From IMG/VR virus record IMGVR_UViG_3300028025_002044, positions 1-64,000 of that record: a stretch of 64,000 bases of DNA. One strand, given 5' to 3'. A model generated the notes under the pieces. The model was not told the origin of the DNA. It saw nothing but the letters and a program-made list of their open reading frames with translations, and searched no databases. Shown piece after piece: positions 53,201 through 61,371 of the stretch (its first letter is position 1; each line of letters starts with the position of its first letter). The translations under genes were made by a program, and so were the position numbers. Source of the DNA: a virus.

Positions 53201-56200
53201 TCTTGCGACATCCGAGAGAGTTCTGCTGGAGAGTACATATTCTCAAGGTAGTTTTTTCTGAAGTAAGTTTCATTAAAGTTTCCGTTAGCATCTACTAGAG
53301 ACGGTACAAGACCAGACTCGGAGTCTGTACCGGCTAGCCAGTTGCCCTTAGAGTAGCCCTCCATGGAACGTTCCAGCTCCCTGAGGTTCTCTCCCGTAAT
53401 CTCTACTAGGCCGTCAACGGGGACGCCTCCCACGGAAGCACTAGGCATACGCATTAACATCGGCTTAGAGCGGTTCTTCTTTTCGACAATGTGCTCGACC
53501 ACAAGATCAAATACGTTGACGGGCTTGACATTCATGTCGGATATAAGTGCGTCCATGTAGTCGGTAAATTCTTGGTTTGCCGGGGCCTGATTAGCCATCC
53601 TCGAGTACAAGAAGTCAAAGAATAGCTCTGCAAATTTTTCTGAGTGGTCACCTTCACCGTATGAGGATATGTAGGTATTTTCAAATCTCTCTTTGAAATC
53701 TTTTGCTAACTCAAATACTTCGTTATTTCTCAGGGTGGAACCGAATATTGCTCGGTGATAGGCGTGGCCATACTCATGTAGGAAAGTTAGTACCGACTCT
53801 GGGATGTTTCCAGAGTTGTGTAGTCGACGACGACCGCCGGGGCCTTCAGTAAATCTAGGGTCAAATCTATTCTCGTAGAAAGATTCTTTTCTCAGAGCGA
53901 TGTTTAAGTTGCCGCCAGTAAAGGTGAAAAATGCAGATGTGCCCATGAATTCTGGCATATCTTGGTACAGCAAGGCCATCTCTTCGTTGGTAATTAGAGA
54001 TACTGTTAGTTTTCTATTACCGACAGGTGCAATTTCTCGCGCCTTTGTAATCATCTTAGCGAGCTTCTCTAAGTGAGTAGGAGTTATTTCCACGCCATCG
54101 GCTTTATTGTAAGTAATGTAGCTATTTTTACCTACCTTTAGGGCAACCATGTTTTCTAGAGATGATCGGTCTTGCATCTTAGCTTCAAAAAGAGCTTCTG
54201 CTTCCTCGAGCTTAGCTAAATTCTCTTCAGTAGGGTTCTGATATATCTCACTTAATTTATCGGGTCCACCTAAAGCTGAAGCTAGGAATTTATTTCTAGC
54301 ATAGTTGACATCAATAGATGCTTTTTTATTGTTGAGAACAGACTTAATTAGCCTCTTCTTTTTTGACCCGGTAACTTCTGATACATCTACCCCGCGCATT
54401 CCGCTTAGCACGCTGTCAGAAATGGTAGAACCTGCATCATCAATAAATCTTTGTAGGCTTAGCTTTGTTGAAGGAGTATTTCCACCACGCTTATCGTTGG
54501 CTTTGATAAATTCAGAAATATACTCCGCTGCCTGAGCCCTAGTCATACCCTTAATAGGTGCAAGAATTCTTTCTTGCTCGTCGGTGTCAAATCCAGACTT
54601 CTCTAAATACTTTCTAAAGCCATACTTGTCGGTACCATTTTGCTTGTCGGTAGCCGGCCCATTGGGGCTAATTCCTGATAGGAATTTATTCATTCTCTCC
54701 GAGTAACGTTTTGCTAGAGCATCCTTGTCCAGTGCTTCTAATTTTTCGTTAGGTTTTTGGCTAGCCATTTCAAGTGAGCGCATGACAAGGCGGAATGCGT
54801 CCTCAGCATCTGCATCCGCACTGTGCCATCTAGTAGTGTCAAATCCTAGGAACTTAGCTACATACCCAAGGCTAGTTGTGGATACAAAATTGCCGGAGCC
54901 CTTCTCGGTCTCTTTTTTAGGCCCGTCTACGCCATTCTCAGGGTCATACTTAGGGATGATGGCATCGATAAGGTCCTTAGAGTCCACAGTTCCAGCTACG
55001 CTGAAATCAGTTACACCGGCTTTGTCAAGCATTCTCTGGAGAACTTCAAGGTCAAACGGTACGTTCTGCCCACCAATAAGAGGGTTGTTGCCCATGAACT
55101 CAATCATTTGACGTACGGCTTCTTCGGTGCTCATCTGCTTTGACAGCCATTCGTCAGTGACTAGGTCGTCACCAATAACCTCTCCTGTAGGAGACACCAC
55201 ATCCCTCTTGAGATTAGCTGCTGACCATTCTCCTAAAGGAGCTTCAGGGTTGAGGTAGATATTAAATCTGCCAGTAACCTCGCCCTTTTCTACCTTAACG
55301 ATACCGACCTGAACGGCGTTGTTCGGCTGGTTGTCTCCGTCGTAATCGCTGATACCAGTGGTCTCGGTGTCGAAGTAGTAAATAGGAGTGTCTAGGTTCT
55401 TAATGAAGTCTAGAACCTCGGCCCAGTTCTTGCCTTGGACAGCGTCAAGTAGAGACCCCGTGAACGCGCCCGGAGTAGGCTGACGGTCGCGGCCGACGTC
55501 CATAGTGGTTGGGTTTAGAACCATGCCGAGCGGTGTGCCAATATTTTTATCGGACAAGAATGACATAGCAGCTGGCTTAGGATTGACTTCTTGTACATGT
55601 ACTGGAGGTAAGTCAGAAAGACTCTTTGTAGGGACATATCCATCCAACTTGGACATGTCGTAGCCCCTAGGCGCACGTTTTGCTAATAAGTCAGATACCG
55701 GATACCCATTTGCAATTCTCCAGTCAAGTTCTAGATTATCTAACTTGCTTATAAGATCAAAGACTTTTGCTTTGTTCATGCTAGGCAAATCGCCAGCAAT
55801 CTTTTTAATTTCTTCTGGAGACAGCAGGCCAGGTATAGATAGTCTCCTAGCTACACTCTGTAGCTCTTTCTTAGTTGCAACTTCCGAAGAAAAATCAAAA
55901 CCATCTTGGAATAGGAATAACGGTCTGTACGGTTCAACATCTTCGCCACTCTCTACTCTAGCGTCGTAGTCAGCCCTACGCCTGTCTTCCATTTTTCTAA
56001 GCTCGCCAAGTATTCGATCCTTCTCCGCCTGGGTGTTCCAAGCAGCCATAGTGAAGAGCTTAGGTGAGTTTCTCTTACTAGGATTCATAAAGTATACGCG
56101 GGTAGTTCGTACCCGAGTCTCTTGCTTGCCAGGCTTTCTTGGCTCTGGTCTTGGAGCCGGGGTGGGTCTAGGTTCTGGAGTAGGAGTCGGTCTAGATGGC

Positions 56201-59200
56201 TCGCCACCTGGAGCTGGAGTGCTTGGTGCAGTAGACCCATCTCGCTTAGCGATGCTAAGTTTTGATGTCCTGCGAACGCGGAGACGTCTAGGTGTAGTGT
56301 CTCCAGGTCGAGTTATCTCAATGAGCAGAACGTTAGGGTCTTTATCGTCCGGCTTAGGCTTGCTCATTACTCTAGCAAAGCCACGAATTCTGTCCCAGAC
56401 TAGGTCACCGACTACAATTTCGCTACCCTGAACGGTCTCTAGCTCACGGTCTGGAGTGAGTTCTCTCTCCTCGTCTTCATCCTGCTCCTCGAACTCGCCG
56501 GTGAGTGGGTTAACCTGACTGACCATAGGCATAGAGAAAGACTCGACAATACGCTGATCAGTGTCGTCTTCGTAGACCACATCTACGTAAGAGATGTAAT
56601 CCTTGCCTTCCTCCCGATATTTTATTTTGCTTACAGACTTTACCTTTTTCCATACAGAAGGTTTGCCGTCTTCTTTAACCTCAACAAATGTGCCAGGAAC
56701 GATTTCCTCAAAGTGCTTTAGTTCGTGAGGACCAGCGGTCTTAAGTTCTTCAATCTCGCGTTGCTTAGCTTCGTCTACGGCAGGTTTTGCTTCGGGCTCC
56801 GGGGACCTAATACTGTCCAGTTCTTCTTGAGTTTTAGGCAGGTTGTCGATGCCTTCAGCTTCAATTATTCCTCTGTCGCTAAGAGCTTGGCGCACTCTAT
56901 TCACTACTATAGTAAGTAGATCGTCCGATGCCTCGAGTACAGTGTCACTCTTAGACTGAAGATCATTAAATACTTTATTAGCTTCAGCGATTGCTTCAGC
57001 TAAAATGTCTTTAGCTTGGCTAACAAATAGATCCACCTCGTCATCGGTAGCCTCCCACTTACCAATAGCAGTAACAAATCCGGCATCATTACCAAAAGCA
57101 TCGAAAATTTCTATACGTATATCAGCTATTGTCTTACCAGTAGCCGGACGAAACATGGAGTCGTCGACACGTACAGCGCCACCTGCAGATTTTCCAACCA
57201 CTGCGGGCAATACTACATTTTTATCCCACTTGGGTTTGTCCGCATCAGACGCAGCGTCAATCAAATCTCTTATAGCACCTACGTTAGTAGTAGCGGGGAT
57301 GAATGGCTTTGGAGTAGGGGTAGCGGCTGGCTGGTCGGCTTCCGGCTCAGGCTCTGCGGCCGGCTCTTCGGTAGGCTGGTCTTCCTCTGCCTCGGGCTCT
57401 CCAGAAGTATCCTCTGATGCAGCTTTTTCTTTTTCAAGATCGGCCAAGAACTTGTCAATATCTTTTGTTCCAAAGTCCTTTCCTTTTATCTGAGCAATAA
57501 GCTCTTCTTTACGCTCTTCAGTGATGTAATCTTCTACATAAGCATCTATAACTGAATCTACAAGCTTATCTTTTTGAGATTCATTTAGAGGCTCGCCGTG
57601 CTTTTCTTTCCAGGCCGCAAGTTTTTCCCGCCGGGACTTAAGCTGGTCTTGTCTTTGACTATTTACGGTTTCGATAAGTCTTTCTTTGTAGTTATCTACA
57701 TAATCGAGTAGTCGGTCTTCTCCAACTGTATCTAGAACTATTCTGTTATAGACTTGAGACCAGTAATATCTATCATTAATATATGCAATAAGAGCGTCGG
57801 CGCTAGAATTTAGTATGTCTTCGGCATCTGCATTACCCTCGGAGGACTGTCGCTCATATCTTTCTACTAAAAGATTCATAGCTTTAGACACAACGGTATC
57901 TATAAAATCAAAATATATTCTCAGGTCGGACTCTATTTTGTCTTCACTGATAGAGTAATATTTGTCGGTTGTAATCCTACTAAATAGCCTATTAAATTTC
58001 TCTTGAACATCTTTTGGTAGAGATTTAATCACTAAATCAAGTGCATTTGGTACCGATTTACCGTCTTCAAGAATTAGCTCGGTTGAAGACTCCGGCTTAT
58101 CTTCTTCTGCCTCTGCTTCTGACTCTTCAGCTGGTTTTTCACCGCTTAGTTCGGCTTGGACTAGCTCTAGGTCCTTTGTGCCAAACTTGCCGTCGCGCAT
58201 CTGATTCTTAATTTCAGTCTCGCGCTCTTTAGTAATGATGCCATTAGCTACGGCATCCTTCAGCTGGCCTAGGAAGCCGCTCCTCTGAGACGGACTTAGT
58301 ACGCTACCGTGTAGCTCTTCCCACGAGGCTTTCTCTGCTGCATCAGCATCATCTTTTTTCTTTTTTGCAGCTTCTTCAGCGGCTTTCTTTTCATTGTCTC
58401 GGTTTACCCACTTTTGAATTTCTGCAGGCATATTATCAACTGCATCGGCAATTGCATCAGAAATATTGTCAAGCAACGACTTCCACTCTGATGGAGTTAG
58501 GTCGGCGTTCATTTCTAACTGATGCCCAGCTTTGCCTAATACAAATGATGGAGTATCTTCTTTGCTGAGAGATAAGGCTAAAGATATAGCTTTTCTAATT
58601 GCTTGCCTAATAACTAGATCTTGGTACTTCACCCAATCCGTGGCTTGCTGAAGATTATTTGGGTCAAACTCTGGTTGCGGTAAGTCGTCACCTCTTTTTA
58701 CAAAAATTCCTAGCGTTCTATCCTGAAAACGAGAAAACTCGACTTGCATAGAGTCAGGGCCAAGCTGTCCGTTGCCCGCTTCCCCTGTTCTTTCGCCGCG
58801 GGTGGGGTCAGCTAGTTCGCCGTTGGCTAAGCGTCTAGGCTCAGACGTTGATACTTCAGTTTCTTGCTCCGGCTCTGGTTCTGGCTCTGGCTCTGGCTCT
58901 GGCTCCGAGGCTGAAAGAGACTCTTTAAGGGCGTTAAGAAGAGTCTTGGCGTGCTGGGAGATAGGAATGCTTTTGTTTTCGGAGTCTAGATTAATTACTA
59001 GTGCGCCGGTTACATCGTCCACCTGAGCAACGAGAGTGTACCCCTCGTGATTGCCAAATACAATTCGGTCTACGGCATCGCCATTTGGAGTACCCTGATC
59101 GATATCTCCATGGATAACTACATTGCCGCGCTTATCAATCGAGTAGCCAACGCCATTTCCAAGACTTCCGCTGTCCCCCGGCATTCCAGAAATGTCTTGG

Positions 59201-61371
59201 GTTGCATCATCTGATACAGGTCCATCCGGAATAGTGACGTTAATATCGCTGGTATCGTTCGGGTCCTCGATGCCGTGAATTCTGTTATAGATACGCTGAA
59301 GAATTTCCTTACGGAATTCTTCCGGCGTGAATGTGTCCCTGTGATTTCTAGGGATGTCTATAGTTATCTGCCAGTGACTGAATTTGCCGTCAGGCTTTTT
59401 TTCTTGGCTACGCTTAGCAGTTCCCTTAGCATCCTTGCTATACGCAACTGTCGTAAACAAATCTTTGTGGACAAATGTTCCATCATTAGTTTTGACTGAG
59501 AAGTCGTCAAAAAGTCTGATGTTACCATTTTGATCGATTTCGTACTTAAGCTTGTTAGTTAGGTATCCAGAAGCGCCGATTTCTCCGCTTTCCGGCAATG
59601 GCTGAGCTGGCCGCTCTTCTGTGGTCGCTGGCTGGTCGCCCGCGGCTGGCTGTTCTACGCCAGGTATCGGCTCGCCGTTCTCGTCTTTAGTTGGCTTGTA
59701 CGAGCGGTATTTCTGAGACAGCTCCTTAGATGGAAGAACTACAGTTCCATCTTTATTGGTGTAGTACTTACCGATAAGCTCATCGACAGACCAGCCGTTG
59801 TCCATTCTCCAGTTGAGCTCGGCGTCATTAAGTTCTTTGATAACCTTGCCAACGGTTCCCTTGGTTAGGGTAGGTATCAAATCATTTATTTCTTTAGCTC
59901 TTGCCTCAGATACAATCCCTGGGTAGCGACCCTCGTTAATTCTGCGATTGATGCTGTCAATCTGCCTTTGCGTCGGAGCGTTCTCGTCGGCAGATGGCTG
60001 ATCTGCGGTAGGTGTTGGTTTGGCTTCTTCGGTCTTGGCGGGTGCCGCTGACTTCATGTCAGCTTTTCTATTAACCTTCTTGCCTTTTTCGTCAATTCGG
60101 TGGAGTACAGGGGTCTGCCTAGGGATTCCTTTCAGAGTAAGTACCTGTCCAGTTTTAGCCAGCTCTATGGTGGCGTCGTAGGTAATCTTTAGTACATCTG
60201 CATTTTTATTCTCAGTAAATCCTACAAAGTACGCTTCTTGCTGAGAAGGTCCCTCGCCAACTAAAATTACATCCCCACGCTTTAAGTCTGGTATGAAAGT
60301 TTTTATGGTAGTTCTGGCAGGTTTTTTAGCGTCTACTGTGGCTTTCTTTTCTTTTTCCTGCTTAGGAAGATCAAACTTGTCCGTTGAGTCATAGCCATCA
60401 GAGACAAGAATGTCGCCATTTTCGTCAGCAAAATCTATTTTGAATGAGCCAGGGGCATTTTTACTGGCTTTCTTAGATGCAACGACCAGGGTCTTTCCGT
60501 CAATTACAACCGAGTCGCCCTTCTTTAGGTCCTTAGCGGTGACTTTTCCGCCGTCTTTGAATGCCATGAGCTGTAGGCGAGCTTTGACCGAAGCCTTTTC
60601 TTTATTGCCTTCTGCGCTATCTGCGTCCTCGGCTGGCACCCAGACTGTCAATAGGTCTTCAGGGTCGCTTTCAGTTCCTGGAGTACGCTCTCCGTCCTGC
60701 CAGCGAATTATTGGACGCACTTTGCCATTGACAAAGTCAACCTGAGTAACAATACCTAGGCGGTTACCATTCTCGTCTCGGACGATTACACCGGCTTTTA
60801 GATCGCCGTATTTAATAGAACCAGACTCTGCAGTCTTGATGACCTCTTCAAGGTCAGGCATGTCTTCGACCTTGGAAGTAGCTGCTGCAATATCTTCATC
60901 GGTCGCTGGCTGAATGTTTAGGTCGTCAATGTTAGGAATATCGGTGTCTTTGCGAGCACCAACAATGTTTCCTCGAGTGTCTTCGCCAAGCTTGATGCCA
61001 CGGCTACGCAGATAGTCTTCGCTAAGCGAGGTAAGAATCTCACGGAAGTTCTTGTTAGATACTTCAACAATTCCAGTGCCTAGAATCGGGTCGTCTTTTA
61101 CGTAGAACCGGCCATAGCCAGGGCGAGAGGCAGGGCCGATGTAAATACCAGTACCGTTTTGAGTTGCCCCTCCTTTATCCCTAAACTTAAACTTGTGGCC
61201 ACGGCCCATCTCAGCAAATCGACCAAAGCGGTCACGTAGCTGTTCCGCAGCGTTAGCGCGACGCTCCGCCGAGGTGTAGTTCTTCCACCAACCCCAGAGG
61301 CGACCAGCTAGACCTGCAGTAATAGGCTGCAGGCTGTCGTCGTCAGGGGCTGTAAAGAATAGGTCAGACAC
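47224..61371 (-). CDS. Giant 4,715-residue polyvalent (multi-enzyme) protein
   Basis: One uninterrupted frame of 14.1 kb starts at a GTG that overlaps the previous stop (TAGTG), with AGGAG eight bases upstream. In order: RDRFGRFAEMGRG (~47); KOW/SH3-like segments (190-400); repeat blocks (470-1320); acidic linkers; a DEDDh exonuclease (~1990-2195); a first HEYGH zincin (2532); a second HEYGH zincin (2863); an ADP-ribosyltransferase (~3140-3280); a ParB-like domain (~3350-3440); a Pif1-like helicase (Walker A 3971-3978); and a GNAT-like end (~4540-4690). This matches the 'polyvalent protein' concept: multi-domain phage proteins delivered with the genome to counter host defence. Its place between ArdC and the prohead protease supports packaging. 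Cleavage into parts is inference. Confidence 0.85.
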   Translation of the reverse strand: MSDLFFTAPDDDSLQPITAGLAGRLWGWWKNYTSAERRANAAEQLRDRFGRFAEMGRGHKFKFRDKGGATQNGTGIYIGPASRPGYGRFYVKDDPILGTGIVEVSNKNFREILTSLSEDYLRSRGIKLGEDTRGNIVGARKDTDIPNIDDLNIQPATDEDIAAATSKVEDMPDLEEVIKTAESGSIKYGDLKAGVIVRDENGNRLGIVTQVDFVNGKVRPIIRWQDGERTPGTESDPEDLLTVWVPAEDADSAEGNKEKASVKARLQLMAFKDGGKVTAKDLKKGDSVVIDGKTLVVASKKASKNAPGSFKIDFADENGDILVSDGYDSTDKFDLPKQEKEKKATVDAKKPARTTIKTFIPDLKRGDVILVGEGPSQQEAYFVGFTENKNADVLKITYDATIELAKTGQVLTLKGIPRQTPVLHRIDEKGKKVNRKADMKSAAPAKTEEAKPTPTADQPSADENAPTQRQIDSINRRINEGRYPGIVSEARAKEINDLIPTLTKGTVGKVIKELNDAELNWRMDNGWSVDELIGKYYTNKDGTVVLPSKELSQKYRSYKPTKDENGEPIPGVEQPAAGDQPATTEERPAQPLPESGEIGASGYLTNKLKYEIDQNGNIRLFDDFSVKTNDGTFVHKDLFTTVAYSKDAKGTAKRSQEKKPDGKFSHWQITIDIPRNHRDTFTPEEFRKEILQRIYNRIHGIEDPNDTSDINVTIPDGPVSDDATQDISGMPGDSGSLGNGVGYSIDKRGNVVIHGDIDQGTPNGDAVDRIVFGNHEGYTLVAQVDDVTGALVINLDSENKSIPISQHAKTLLNALKESLSASEPEPEPEPEPEPEQETEVSTSEPRRLANGELADPTRGERTGEAGNGQLGPDSMQVEFSRFQDRTLGIFVKRGDDLPQPEFDPNNLQQATDWVKYQDLVIRQAIRKAISLALSLSKEDTPSFVLGKAGHQLEMNADLTPSEWKSLLDNISDAIADAVDNMPAEIQKWVNRDNEKKAAEEAAKKKKDDADAAEKASWEELHGSVLSPSQRSGFLGQLKDAVANGIITKERETEIKNQMRDGKFGTKDLELVQAELSGEKPAEESEAEAEEDKPESSTELILEDGKSVPNALDLVIKSLPKDVQEKFNRLFSRITTDKYYSISEDKIESDLRIYFDFIDTVVSKAMNLLVERYERQSSEGNADAEDILNSSADALIAYINDRYYWSQVYNRIVLDTVGEDRLLDYVDNYKERLIETVNSQRQDQLKSRREKLAAWKEKHGEPLNESQKDKLVDSVIDAYVEDYITEERKEELIAQIKGKDFGTKDIDKFLADLEKEKAASEDTSGEPEAEEDQPTEEPAAEPEPEADQPAATPTPKPFIPATTNVGAIRDLIDAASDADKPKWDKNVVLPAVVGKSAGGAVRVDDSMFRPATGKTIADIRIEIFDAFGNDAGFVTAIGKWEATDDEVDLFVSQAKDILAEAIAEANKVFNDLQSKSDTVLEASDDLLTIVVNRVRQALSDRGIIEAEGIDNLPKTQEELDSIRSPEPEAKPAVDEAKQREIEELKTAGPHELKHFEEIVPGTFVEVKEDGKPSVWKKVKSVSKIKYREEGKDYISYVDVVYEDDTDQRIVESFSMPMVSQVNPLTGEFEEQDEDEERELTPDRELETVQGSEIVVGDLVWDRIRGFARVMSKPKPDDKDPNVLLIEITRPGDTTPRRLRVRRTSKLSIAKRDGSTAPSTPAPGGEPSRPTPTPEPRPTPAPRPEPRKPGKQETRVRTTRVYFMNPSKRNSPKLFTMAAWNTQAEKDRILGELRKMEDRRRADYDARVESGEDVEPYRPLFLFQDGFDFSSEVATKKELQSVARRLSIPGLLSPEEIKKIAGDLPSMNKAKVFDLISKLDNLELDWRIANGYPVSDLLAKRAPRGYDMSKLDGYVPTKSLSDLPPVHVQEVNPKPAAMSFLSDKNIGTPLGMVLNPTTMDVGRDRQPTPGAFTGSLLDAVQGKNWAEVLDFIKNLDTPIYYFDTETTGISDYDGDNQPNNAVQVGIVKVEKGEVTGRFNIYLNPEAPLGEWSAANLKRDVVSPTGEVIGDDLVTDEWLSKQMSTEEAVRQMIEFMGNNPLIGGQNVPFDLEVLQRMLDKAGVTDFSVAGTVDSKDLIDAIIPKYDPENGVDGPKKETEKGSGNFVSTTSLGYVAKFLGFDTTRWHSADADAEDAFRLVMRSLEMASQKPNEKLEALDKDALAKRYSERMNKFLSGISPNGPATDKQNGTDKYGFRKYLEKSGFDTDEQERILAPIKGMTRAQAAEYISEFIKANDKRGGNTPSTKLSLQRFIDDAGSTISDSVLSGMRGVDVSEVTGSKKKRLIKSVLNNKKASIDVNYARNKFLASALGGPDKLSEIYQNPTEENLAKLEEAEALFEAKMQDRSSLENMVALKVGKNSYITYNKADGVEITPTHLEKLAKMITKAREIAPVGNRKLTVSLITNEEMALLYQDMPEFMGTSAFFTFTGGNLNIALRKESFYENRFDPRFTEGPGGRRRLHNSGNIPESVLTFLHEYGHAYHRAIFGSTLRNNEVFELAKDFKERFENTYISSYGEGDHSEKFAELFFDFLYSRMANQAPANQEFTDYMDALISDMNVKPVNVFDLVVEHIVEKKNRSKPMLMRMPSASVGGVPVDGLVEITGENLRELERSMEGYSKGNWLAGTDSESGLVPSLVDANGNFNETYFRKNYLENMYSPAELSRMSQEDIDALRLGFIAKVKQASSDQSTYRVFQIDGTNQFIRVKDAIATPEMLSDIVANARVLGALNNLGNVPTYYTVFPNGSFTYETLIDNEDVGGIAATAGEHGVFFGLSTAGYGNKNAQVGGTNAVMGGPDAKDRFSRTQIHEYGHGIGSLYMGDESMPLYREFEEKFGDKPMSNYGATSVRENFAEYFYAMYMWVTEKGVIPPYLRDFVDFYNEKIAGKNPIGVRPREVISMASSESSKPNFPEPAEEPELIVEFNRRRSFYENGLTPVGTNLGEDDSAFIRSIYSSTLNAEKDYLSTRNNPNSSEGTKELAKTKFMAHVGALKSAYDGLVFGKADKYNLAKHFQDPKFQFMNFSDEWKDDEQGYPVIWDGYYDMPRTYADPVDKDIFTAEEKSALKNYGYSGWRWISNLLEGKEMSRTVADMTESMLRGLTAAFAKPEAKLDRNMYLYHGSTGNPGDAQHDALIDAQPGDEITLPSFSSTSMSPVVAYDDFGPGSASLLSNEEGFFLIIRAPKGSNAIVMPQGLTYKDGEREVLLNAGAKLRVLEVSRSPRLDSEGYEIPNAFSTYIEADLVSTESIPDREFETPAGITRAANFEQDLDYLTASYADSFNNGLDISTDPDGGLGSSNSVVGYVKPSALAGMPGNTDLDKDKIEKMVRSMGLGALPATPIIISYNPANKTAFVLDGNHRIAAAIEANVPFLPTMVVTNYVASSNSKKLDKGWAIAPFGFDTEEANAERWPDSFHPYFIFNNEDMLTPATGQGKPMFMQFEPRVWSSKVEPKSVPERFRPEESSSEETSQYDLEQLHPGAYVMNKKTGKIGVVYGEMVNPGEGTSSGLIVKYLDGSEDSYDTGFFVDDEFDEKGVRRVQSGLPSVAGYSDIRYYTLKITNPADIENVTESFITPGTDGILVGDTMFGVIKGTDKRGKIVGFPAKGALTIAIADENGDFSFENIPLSDFLPIQKQRYSVVPGELAFHSDDMMPTKDDLDLIFIKATNLYNWGYLPEPVYKAVLESVRGKFLTKSGTKDLAEYLIKFDSLRAKKIDGKKADKMAAPRKRSDAPIQEAPVTQQRPVPENVGNMTVDQFLDYLRDQPKTTPMFMKYENGEENTSPSIETQVTVNPPTTADLRTVQDILQESGVVSDQRARELWSVLPLIDANLVEAVKKDLLGALLDKRIANGEPVSGIDIPEGFDKSKLENYVPKNNLDGSPIQIPAVKNKEQRATVEGDLSAEQQWLYNHLESTKSPVFITGKAGTGKSFLLKFFRDFTEKIIAVVSFTGTAAENVGGTTIHSLFGLKPGIVYGETPASQLIIGNAKKKAKIRAALAALDTLVVDEISMVSADLLDAMDRILRNVKGKPFVPFGGVQFVGFGDVYQLSPFVGKRDVQLKDYMEKNYRSMFFFDARAWVDQPLEVYELSEVFRQSDPEFKKVLNNIRVGRFTQEDLDFINQAGMRPVAQSVNDLIYAVTTNALADEINQEEMDKLGNVKSQTYTGEFGGAGQPAFDMLPAPEKLFLKVGAQVMFTRNDTPSSSKDSVDQESGQGQKTARRWVNGTIGKVVALEEDHVKVRVGDNVYDVYPSMWDKVGYDASQQVDSISNQVTNKLTPFTEATYEQIPLMLAWAATIHKLQGKTISNLKVDLGDGAFATGQLYTALSRVKGLDGLYLERPVRMTDVKVDRNAKRFADAATESDSPDSAAPMLMKFGGEPFDPADPNLDLDKERAYDFTSGPYGIPLQDYQEAELKSYADMIAEAEKQFGSNSNRVKNLKSIRRQHYDSWFSVPAMREDNIMEKATENLDIDFDGATTTERETPTVVESTTKITASYKDRYGRPYKLSAKVSLKESDYDPQALDTYIWIDAYDPANPSAGAVATFGTKIGDPMADGLANEMYIDGIYTNEPYQRRHLATGLLAFANKLTNRKIYHSDKLTKMGYSFMQSVELDDSRKAIDYPSLAESQDNDEDAISIDMAKLSETKSSAEITDLLQKLNANQIPYRIKY
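47300..47720 (-). other. Domain: GNAT-like acetyltransferase (giant protein C-terminus)
   Basis: NEMYIDGIYTNEPYQRRHLATGLLAFANKL: the YQRRHLATGLL segment (from residue 4618) matches the acetyl-CoA-binding loop (Q/RxxGxA-like, with His in place of Gly), and a KMGYSF strand follows. The missing Gly makes activity uncertain. Confidence 0.55.
48190..49540 (-). other. Domain: Pif1/RecD-like helicase (giant protein)
   Basis: ITGKAGTGKSFLL (Walker A, 3971-3978), SFTGTAAENVGGTTIHSLFG (motif Ia region), VVDEISMVSADLLD (Walker B, Asp4054), GDVYQLSPF (motif III), and a late TALSRVKGLDGLYL (motif VI). This is the full set for a 5'-3' superfamily 1B helicase, about 450 residues. Confidence 0.9.
51060..51330 (-). 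other. Domain: ParB-like nuclease fold (giant protein)
   Basis: VGYVKPSALAGMPG, then a helical segment, PIIISYNPANKTAFVLDGNHRIAAA (DGNHR at 3407-3411) and VPFLPTMVV. The D-G-x-H-R signature followed by an Ala-rich helix is the core of ParB/Srx-like domains. In phage polyvalent proteins such domains act as nucleases or CTP/ATP-binding modules. Confidence 0.75.
51540..51960 (-). other. Domain: mono-ADP-ribosyltransferase (giant protein)
   Basis: The R-S-E class signature is visible: RNMYLYHGS (Arg and first strand), SFSSTSMSP (STS from Ser3199) and DGEREVLL, where E3253-R-E3255 is the ExE pair that transfers ADP-ribose in arginine-specific enzymes. Spacing over about 120 residues is normal for this toxin-like fold. 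Confidence 0.85.
52540..53000 (-). other. Domain: second HEYGH zinc metallopeptidase (giant protein)
   Basis: QIHEYGHGIGSLYMG with the HExxH at 2863-2867, then SNYGATSVRENFAEYFYAMY, which could provide the third ligand and mirrors the first zincin. Probably an active zincin. Confidence 0.8.
53570..54075 (-). other. Domain: first HEYGH zinc metallopeptidase (giant protein)
   Basis: FLHEYGHAYHRAIFG with HExxH at 2532-2536, then SSYGEGDHSEKFAELFFDF. The helix-motif-helix pattern and the late YGE...E.FAE segment match the second zincin of the same protein, so the two look like divergent duplicates. Confidence 0.8.
54780..55404 (-). other. Domain: DEDDh 3'-5' exonuclease (giant protein)
   Basis: IYYFDTETTGISDY (Asp2001, Glu2003), then IGGQNVPFDLEVLQRML (ExoII, NxxFD), and FDTTRWHSADADAEDAFRLV (ExoIII, HxxxxD). 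This is the DnaQ-like arrangement of an RNase T/epsilon exonuclease. Confidence 0.9.

Noticed and set aside
56033-56431. Plus-strand Gly-rich open frame (132 codons)
   Set aside because: Complement of the Pro-rich linker of the giant protein; no ribosome site.
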